Positions 60,751 to 64,000 of a DNA stretch of 64,000 nucleotides are shown in pieces (positions within the stretch are counted from its first letter, which is position 1; every line of letters begins with the position of its first letter). Made by a program: the position numbers and the translations under genes. The DNA is from Prochilodus magdalenae (taxonomy: Eukaryota > Chordata > Actinopteri > Characiformes > Prochilodontidae): assembly GCA_024036415.1 (NCBI GenBank), contig JAMWET010001257.1:302501-366500 (forward strand), written 5' to 3'. Under the pieces are notes generated by a model, which saw only the letters and a program-made list of their open reading frames with translations, ran no database searches and was not told where the DNA came from.

Positions 60751-62727
60751 CAACAGTCGATAAGCTTGCATACGTCAGTAAAGGCTCTATTAAATGCCCC
60801 ACCTGGCCCTTTAGAAGCGCTCGTCCCTTTTTGAGTGTGGCAGTGTCCTCTGTAGAGCTGCTCTCGATGCCACTGTCCAGCCCCGAGGCTGTGGTCAGGC
60901 CGCTGCGCTCCTCCTCCACGGCGCAAAGCCACTCCTTTACCCTCTGCAGCTGCCCAGAGTTCAGCGTCCCCTCCCCCTGTAGCTCCATCAGCAGCCTGTA
61001 GGCAGAGTCTGTGCAAGTCCTGTAGTGGGCACTCTCTGCCTGCAGCTTGCTCACATCCGGCTCCAGTGGCCGCGTGCGCCGCTCTGTGTCCGAACGTGCG
61101 AGGATTCGTGTTTCAGAGCGCTGCCGGTTCTCCAGAGCACGCTTGAGAGCTTTGATCTGGAGCTCCAGGCCTTCGACCCGGTCCGGCTCCCCGCGACAGT
61201 TCACCATGGCTCGGTTCTGAATGTTGCGAGCTCGTTTAGCATAATTGAGGGTGTTGAGGCTCTCGTCGAAGTCTGAGGATGAGGGGCTGATGCAGGCGAT
61301 CATGAGCGTTTTGGCATTGCCTCCCAGAGAGTCTTTTAAGATCCTGAGAAAACATGAGAAAATGAACTGTGATTAATTTTTTTGCTTCAAGAAACAGACA
61401 ACACAGAAAGGTAACACTCACAATTGGCTTCTAAAGTTGCAAATGAGAAGTCCACTAGCTTTTATTCAAAGTGGACCTTTCTCTTACAGTGGATCTTATC
61501 AACTTCCCAAACTCATCTTAAACAAAGTAATAGCTGCCACCAGAGAGGGGTGTGGGAGTGCAGGGCTGTTGGGAAGGAAGATAAAGGTGACCAGGATCAA
61601 TACCTGATGATAAATTTAGACTGATATGATCAATATTTATTGAGCTACACATACAGAAGTCTGTCTCTCAGTATGGCGTCGGGCCGCCGTGTTCGCTAAC
61701 CCAACATGCCAGACGTCTCGGTATGGAGCTGTAGAGGTTCCTAATGGTGTCCTGTGATAATCCATCCCATGCAGCTTGAACATCCTCACACAGTTCCTGC
61801 AGATGGTGCGGTAGGGATGGAGGTGGAGGGACACCAGGTCTTCAGGACGTGTGACAACACACCGTTCCTCTTGGTGCTGACCACGGTGCCTCCACACACG
61901 GATTCATTGGGCGTCTCCACCAAGACTAAAGCGGGACTCGTCACTGAAGATGACCCGCTGCTATTCTGAGTCACTCCATGACAGTCTGGTACGACACCAC
62001 TGCAGTCTTTGGTGACGGTGACGTGGTGTTAAGGACAGTCGTGGTAACGGTCTGTGCATGTAGTCCTGCGTGGTGCAGCCGTCTGCAGATGGTGCTGCAC
62101 TAACAGGATGACTCATGGAGGACACCACTGCTCACTGGATATCTGTAATCGTTGCTGTTGGGTCATTAGCATATCTAACGATGTCAAACCTAACCACCAA
62201 GTTACATTCCTGTCGGTTGATTCCTTCTAGGTGCAGCTATTCTGTAAATCTAACCACACCACACTTTCTACCCACTATAAATCATGTCCCTTCACTCTCT
62301 GTGGATGTGAAACACATTTTATAAAATAAAGATTCATACCTGGTGATTTTGGAGTCCCTATAGGGAATATGAGTGCCTTTTCTCTTGGGGTCCCCTAGCG
62401 CCCCGATCACATTCCCCAGCGCAAGAAGTCCACTGTTGATCTGAATGCTCTCCTTGAGCCGCTCCCCAGTGTTTCCAGTTTTGAGGATGCGCTCCGATCC
62501 GGCGAGGTCCACAAAGTGGAACTTGGAGGAAAGGATCTGCAGGCTTCCGCTGGTGGCACGTGAACCGCCGCGGCGCTGTTCCATGAGCACGGTGAAGATG
62601 GTGTGAGAGCGACTGGAGTGAGGGTTCATCTGGGTGGCTCCGGTGTGCCGGGCCGTGTTCCCAGATTCTAAAAGACTCAGGACCTCATCGAGCCCCTCCA
62701 CTTCACACTCCTTCACCCCACACAGAA
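44986..62727 (-). CDS. kif7: kif7, kinesin-4 family Hedgehog regulator (16 exons, 5' end outside window)
   Basis: Kif7 is the vertebrate Costal-2 orthologue. It binds microtubules, organises the tip of the primary cilium and controls Gli processing in Hedgehog signalling (family knowledge). Exons on the minus strand, in order of transcription: 62340-62727, 60803-61343, 57444-57587, 57162-57359, 56067-56197, 55588-55715, 53513-53674, 52259-52461, 51581-51778, 51190-51315, 50080-50259, 49648-49863, 47720-47926, 47417-47615, 45429-45590, 44986-45350. Every junction is AG/GT and the phases join without a stop, giving about 1,181 codons. The sequence shows switch I (SSRSH), switch II (DLAGSE), the end of the motor, a long coiled coil and the C-terminal IDVRKNPV seen in KIF7. 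Human KIF7 has about 1,340 residues, so roughly 160 N-terminal residues including the P-loop are missing from the window. KIF27 is the closest alternative, but the C-terminus and the DSGIES segment favour KIF7. I saw no AATAAA in the 300 bp after the stop. Confidence 0.96.
45429..45590 (-). CDS. kif7: kif7 exon: distal coiled coil
   Basis: 162 bp, acceptor CTGATCACAG, donor GTGAGT. It encodes [20 protein letters not shown] and [13 protein letters not shown]. One base is carried to the last exon to complete a Gly codon. Confidence 0.93.
46015..46455 (-). mobile_element. Tc1-like transposon fragment (family C) in a kif7 intron
   Basis: The minus-strand frame reads [22 protein letters not shown], the first catalytic Asp region of a Tc1-like transposase, continuing to [13 protein letters not shown] with frame damage. 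It is closely similar to 61640-62245. Both sit in kif7 introns in the same orientation as the gene. Confidence 0.8.
46565..47275 (+). mobile_element. Tc1-like transposon fragment (family B) in a kif7 intron
   Basis: The plus-strand frame 46786-47157 keeps the C-terminal half of a Tc1 transposase: [35 protein letters not shown] (second catalytic Asp region), [17 protein letters not shown] (catalytic Glu) and a normal end. The first catalytic Asp region is missing. The 3' end reads TTTTGGCAGTGTAGTGTA. It lies opposite to kif7 and is the same family as the element at 57645-58718. Confidence 0.85.
47417..47615 (-). CDS. kif7: kif7 exon: coiled coil
   Basis: 199 bp, acceptor GTGTGTGAAG (weak pyrimidine tract) and donor GTGGGA. 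It encodes [10 protein letters not shown] and then [25 protein letters not shown]. The phase-0 entry joins ...KYFDK to VVSLRE as in KIF7. Confidence 0.92.
47720..47926 (-). CDS. kif7: kif7 exon: highly conserved coiled coil
   Basis: 69 codons, phase 0, acceptor ACTTTCAG and donor GTCTGT. It encodes [20 protein letters not shown] and [13 protein letters not shown], among the best conserved parts of KIF7. Confidence 0.95.
48400..48646. mobile_element. MITE, same family as 14225-14450
   Basis: Same termini in inverted orientation, and the internal AGACGTCTGGTTCCA and CATTTGATCACATGAGCTG. It lies in the kif7 intron between exons 49648-49863 and 47720-47926. Confidence 0.85.
49648..49863 (-). CDS. 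kif7: kif7 exon: coiled coil
   Basis: 72 codons, phase 0, acceptor CCTTGGCAG and donor GTGGGT. It encodes [19 protein letters not shown] and [12 protein letters not shown], as in KIF7. Confidence 0.94.
50080..50259 (-). CDS. kif7: kif7 exon: coiled coil
   Basis: 60 codons, phase 0, acceptor CGTCCTGAG and donor GTCTGA. It encodes [20 protein letters not shown] and [14 protein letters not shown], ending KRLRSSQ. Confidence 0.94.
51190..51315 (-). CDS. kif7: kif7 exon: coiled coil with [12 protein letters not shown]
   Basis: 42 codons, phase 0, acceptor TGTGTTCAG and donor GTACAG. No ATG lies in it, but the reading [39 protein letters not shown] matches KIF7 almost residue for residue. Confidence 0.94.
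51581..51778 (-). CDS. kif7: kif7 exon: coiled coil
   Basis: 66 codons, phase 0 at both ends, acceptor GCTTGCAG, donor GTGAGA. It encodes [20 protein letters not shown] and [13 protein letters not shown], strongly KIF7-like. Confidence 0.94.
52259..52461 (-). CDS. kif7: kif7 exon: coiled coil
   Basis: 203 bp, acceptor GCCTGCAG, donor GTCAGC. It encodes [20 protein letters not shown] and ends [10 protein letters not shown], matching the KIF7 coiled coil. The next exon starts VLKQRQRD. Confidence 0.94.
52490..53130 (+). repeat. dispersed repeat, copy 2, in a kif7 intron
   Basis: Same family as 11490-12190. It contains a small foldback at 52745-52830 (CCACCTTAAATGCTGCAG and its inverse), also seen at 60015-60110. 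It lies between kif7 exons 53513-53674 and 52259-52461. Confidence 0.8.
53513..53674 (-). CDS. kif7: kif7 exon: start of the long coiled coil
   Basis: 162 bp, acceptor TTGAATAG, donor GTAATG. It encodes [20 protein letters not shown] and KELVKTG, almost identical to human KIF7. The acceptor at 53675-53676 was chosen because it gives the right phase with the upstream exon (one base out, two bases in); an AG six bases further in would break the frame. Confidence 0.92.
53890..55102 (-). mobile_element. decayed Tc1-like transposon in a kif7 intron
   Basis: A Tc1/mariner-family DNA transposon lies in the intron between kif7 exons 53513-53674 and 55588-55715. The minus-strand frame at 54163-54399 keeps the catalytic-domain signature [12 protein letters not shown] and [12 protein letters not shown]. 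Further pieces of the transposase (a [13 protein letters not shown] segment, a DWPP.SPDLNP-like segment near 54140) are in other frames or interrupted by stops, so it is inactive. The right end reads GGCCTGGCAGTGTA; the left end is less clear. Confidence 0.85.
55588..55715 (-). CDS. kif7: kif7 exon: variable linker region, second part
   Basis: 128 bp, acceptor GTCTTTCACAG and donor GTGAGT. It encodes [26 protein letters not shown] and SNRRT. Phase is compatible with both neighbours. Conservation cannot be judged by eye here, so the call depends on frame and splice signals. Confidence 0.72.
56067..56197 (-). CDS. kif7: kif7 exon: variable linker region
   Basis: 131 bp, phase 0 in and two bases out, acceptor TGTTTTTAG, donor GTACGG. 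It encodes an acidic, Gly/Ser-rich stretch ([12 protein letters not shown], then [13 protein letters not shown] and KDKRK). I place it by splice phase and by the open frame, because this part of KIF7 is not conserved across vertebrates. The join gives RKCMNTT at the next exon. Confidence 0.72.
56389..57069. mobile_element. 680-bp foldback (MITE-like) element with ~210-bp inverted repeats
   Basis: The left arm (from CTGACCATACAAGACAC) and the right arm are reverse complements with few mismatches, including the stretch TGTACTGTATTACCCTG and CAGCACTGCAGTGACACTGA. There is no coding frame. It sits in the kif7 intron between exons 57162-57359 and 56067-56197. A second, altered copy lies at 10217-11100. 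Confidence 0.85.
57162..57359 (-). CDS. kif7: kif7 exon: coiled coil to low-complexity linker
   Basis: 66 codons, phase 0 at both ends, acceptor CTTTTAG and donor GTAGAT. It starts [18 protein letters not shown], matching the KIF7 coiled coil, and continues with RPHTAP, a short motif also present in human KIF7. After that the protein is poorly conserved. Confidence 0.9.
57444..57587 (-). CDS. kif7: kif7 exon: first coiled-coil segment
   Basis: 48 codons, phase 0 at both ends, acceptor TTGTCTAG and donor GTGAGA. It encodes a heptad-like stretch ending in [16 protein letters not shown], nearly the same as the human segment. The end of a Tc1-like element lies only about 60 bp upstream in the intron. 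Confidence 0.93.
57645..58718 (-). mobile_element. decayed Tc1-like transposon (family B, longer copy) in a kif7 intron
   Basis: Minus-strand fragments read [14 protein letters not shown] (58103-58300), FGGGGIMVL and RGTLNASAD (57818-58099), and a tail corresponding to [18 protein letters not shown] in broken frames. This is the DD34E order of a Tc1 transposase with frameshifts. The right end (CTTCTGGCGATATAGTGTA) and left end (TACACTATAC) look like opposing terminal repeats with TA ends. It ends about 60 bp from a kif7 exon. Confidence 0.85.
60015..60112. repeat. small foldback CACCTTAAACGGTGCAGCAG
   Basis: About 20-bp inverted ends (CACCTTAAACGGTGCAGCAG and CTGCACCATTTAAGGTG) around some 50 bp. 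Similar to 52745-52830. It sits in the intron between kif7 exons 60803-61343 and 57444-57587. Confidence 0.6.
60702..60748. repeat. (TG)n microsatellite in a kif7 intron
   Basis: About 22 units, 55 bp downstream of the donor of the exon 60803-61343. Confidence 0.95.
60803..61343 (-). CDS. kif7: kif7 exon: end of motor, neck and DSGIES linker
   Basis: The 541-bp exon begins with one base completing an Arg codon, then ILKDSLGGN and [23 protein letters not shown], the last helix of the motor. The neck follows, then a segment with [12 protein letters not shown] and [11 protein letters not shown], which is typical of KIF7. The donor is GTGGGG, less common but usable; the phase-0 junction to the next exon keeps the frame. 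A (TG)n microsatellite (60704-60747) lies just downstream in the intron. Confidence 0.94.
61640..62245 (-). mobile_element. Tc1-like transposon fragment (family C), second copy
   Basis: It shares the sequence of 46015-46455 and is longer at both ends. Minus-strand reading includes [20 protein letters not shown] and [13 protein letters not shown]. It lies in the intron between the two motor exons of kif7. Confidence 0.8.
62340..62727 (-). CDS. kif7: kif7 exon: motor core with switch I and II
   Basis: This exon starts with two bases of a split codon after the acceptor TTTCTCACAG and ends in AG before GTATGA. It encodes the middle of the kinesin motor: [15 protein letters not shown], switch I SSRSH at 62603-62617, switch II DLAGSE at 62492-62509, and [11 protein letters not shown]...LLALGNVI. 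The invariant switch residues are intact, so the nucleotide-sensing part of the motor is preserved at the sequence level. The preceding exon is not in the window. Confidence 0.95.
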
Positions 62728-62879
62728 CTGTGAGAAAGCAGGGGACAAGCACTTTCAGGGCCTTCAAAGCAGACAGACACTCTACAATCTAAAAAAAATT
62801 AAAATAATAATAAAAAGACTCAAAGCCAGGGCTGGCTGACGTGAGGAAAATATGTAATTGGGATTTTGTGACTAGTATT

Positions 62880-63895
62880 GAGATTTGGAGGCTGGGCTGG
62901 AGGTTAGGGGGCGCAGTTGTGGGCTGGGGCTTAGGTGGACAGTCGCGAGCTGGAGCCAGTTGCGAGCCAGAGATTAGGGGGGAAGTCGCGAGCCGGAGAT
63001 TAGGGGGGGGAGTTGCAGGCTGGAGTATGTGGGGACAGTCATGGGCTGGAGGTTAGGGGGGGGTAGTCGTGGACTGGAGTTTAGGCGGGTAGTCGTGGAC
63101 TGGAGGTTAGGGGGGGTAGTCGTGAGATAGAGGTTAGGGGGGAAGTCATGAGATAGAGTTTGGGGGGGGGGGGTCGTGGACTGGAGTTTAAGGTGGGGGG
63201 GTCGTGAGATAGAGGTTAGGGGGCAGCCCTGGACTGGAGGTTAGGGGAGCTGTCGTGGACTGGAGGTTGGGGGGGCTGTCGTGGACTGGAGGTTGCGGGG
63301 GCTGTCGTGGACTGGAGGTTGCGGGGGCTGTCGTGGACTGGAGGTTGCGGGGGCTGTCGTGGACTGGAGGTTGGGGGGGCTGTCGTGGACTGGAGGTTGG
63401 GGGGGCTGTCGTGGACTGGAGGTTGGGGGGGCTGTCGTGGACTGGAGGTTGGGGGGGCTGTCGTGGACTGGAGGTTGGGGGGGCTATCATGGACTACAGT
63501 TTAAGGGGGCAGTTGTGAGATGGAGGTTAGGGGGCAGTCATAGACTGGAGGTTGGGGGGCACTTGTGGACTGGAGGTTGGGTGGGGCAGTCGTGGCCTGG
63601 AGGGTGGGTGGGGCAGTCGTGGCCTGGAGGGTGGGTGGGGCAGTCGTGTGCTAAATTTAATCAGGTGTATCCACAAAGGGATGGGTTAGGGTTAGAGGTT
63701 AGAGGGGCAGTCGTGGACTGGAGTTTAGGGGGGCAGTCGTGGACTGGAGTTTGGGGGGGCAGTCGTGGACTGGAGTTTAAGGGGGCAGTCACGAGATAGA
63801 GGTTAGGGGGCAGTCGTGGACTGGAGTTTAGGGGGGGCAGTCGTGGACTGGAGTTTCAGGGGGCAGTCATGGACTACAGTTTGGGGGGGGTCGTG
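62880..63895. repeat. G-rich 26-bp minisatellite in a kif7 intron
   Basis: Units of TGTCGTGGACTGGAGGTT plus a run of 5-8 G; the 63230-63490 block is nearly uniform at 26 bp, the rest is diverged. A CTAAATTTAATCAGGTGTAT stretch occurs twice (63651 and 63899). The G-rich strand is the plus strand, that is the kif7 template strand. Confidence 0.93.
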
Positions 63896-63963
63896 TGCTA
63901 AATTTAATCAGGTGTATCCACAAAGGGATGGAGTCACAGGTTTTGCAAATAAACAAGGCTGCC

Positions 63964-63966
<3 letters not shown>

Positions 63967-64000
<34 letters not shown>
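63967..64000. repeat. (AGT)n microsatellite, runs off the window
   Basis: At least 11 units to the end of the sequence. Confidence 0.9.

Noticed and set aside
63188..63799. Long Pro/Gln/Ser and Gly/Trp repeat frames on both strands
   Set aside because: Products of the 26-bp G-rich minisatellite in a kif7 intron.
62728..64000. Search for the kif7 P-loop and first exons
   Set aside because: No GQTGSGKT-like segment on the minus strand; the region is intron with a minisatellite, so the 5' exons must be outside.

Overview
The window looks like nuclear DNA of a ray-finned fish, most likely a teleost. It is AT-rich and intron-rich, crowded with (CA)n, (TA)n, (ATCT)n and (AAT)n microsatellites, and carries several decayed Tc1-like transposons and foldback elements. 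The recognisable genes are vertebrate ones. I cannot name the species.

Layout. 1-17 kb has no recognisable gene. It holds microsatellites, a 38-bp satellite (4.0-5.26 kb), a CTATA satellite (6.95-8.43 kb), a 14-bp GC-rich array that has grown inside a foldback element (10.2-11.1 kb), and dispersed repeats. 17-30.5 kb is mostly non-repetitive non-coding DNA with six perfect octamer (POU) sites between 17.4 and 24.5 kb; I read it as likely regulatory sequence. 30.5-32.6 kb is tandem repeats.

At 32.74-32.83 kb on the minus strand is a complete miR-9 hairpin whose 5p and 3p arms both read as the known mature sequences. It sits in what looks like an internal exon (32678-32864) of a spliced host transcript. 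A probable first exon (from 34210) and a CRE/CCAAT promoter region (34.6-34.75 kb) lie upstream. The hairpin flanks and loop resemble mir-9-3. 35-39.7 kb is a long tract of degenerate AGAACC/GGTTCT repeats. Two divergent tRNA-Arg genes (TCG, minus; ACG, plus) lie at 42.6 and 43.2 kb.

44986-62727 (minus strand) is kif7, the kinesin-4 family regulator of Hedgehog/Gli signalling at the cilium tip. I could place 16 exons with consistent splice phases, from the middle of the motor domain to the C-terminal IDVRKNPV and stop, about 1,181 codons. The 5' exons with the P-loop lie beyond position 64000. The introns hold Tc1-like remnants, a 680-bp foldback element and a G-rich 26-bp minisatellite.

mir-9-3 and KIF7 are also neighbours in human 15q26.1 (general knowledge), so the window appears to preserve an old vertebrate linkage: a neural microRNA with candidate enhancers next to a Hedgehog regulator.
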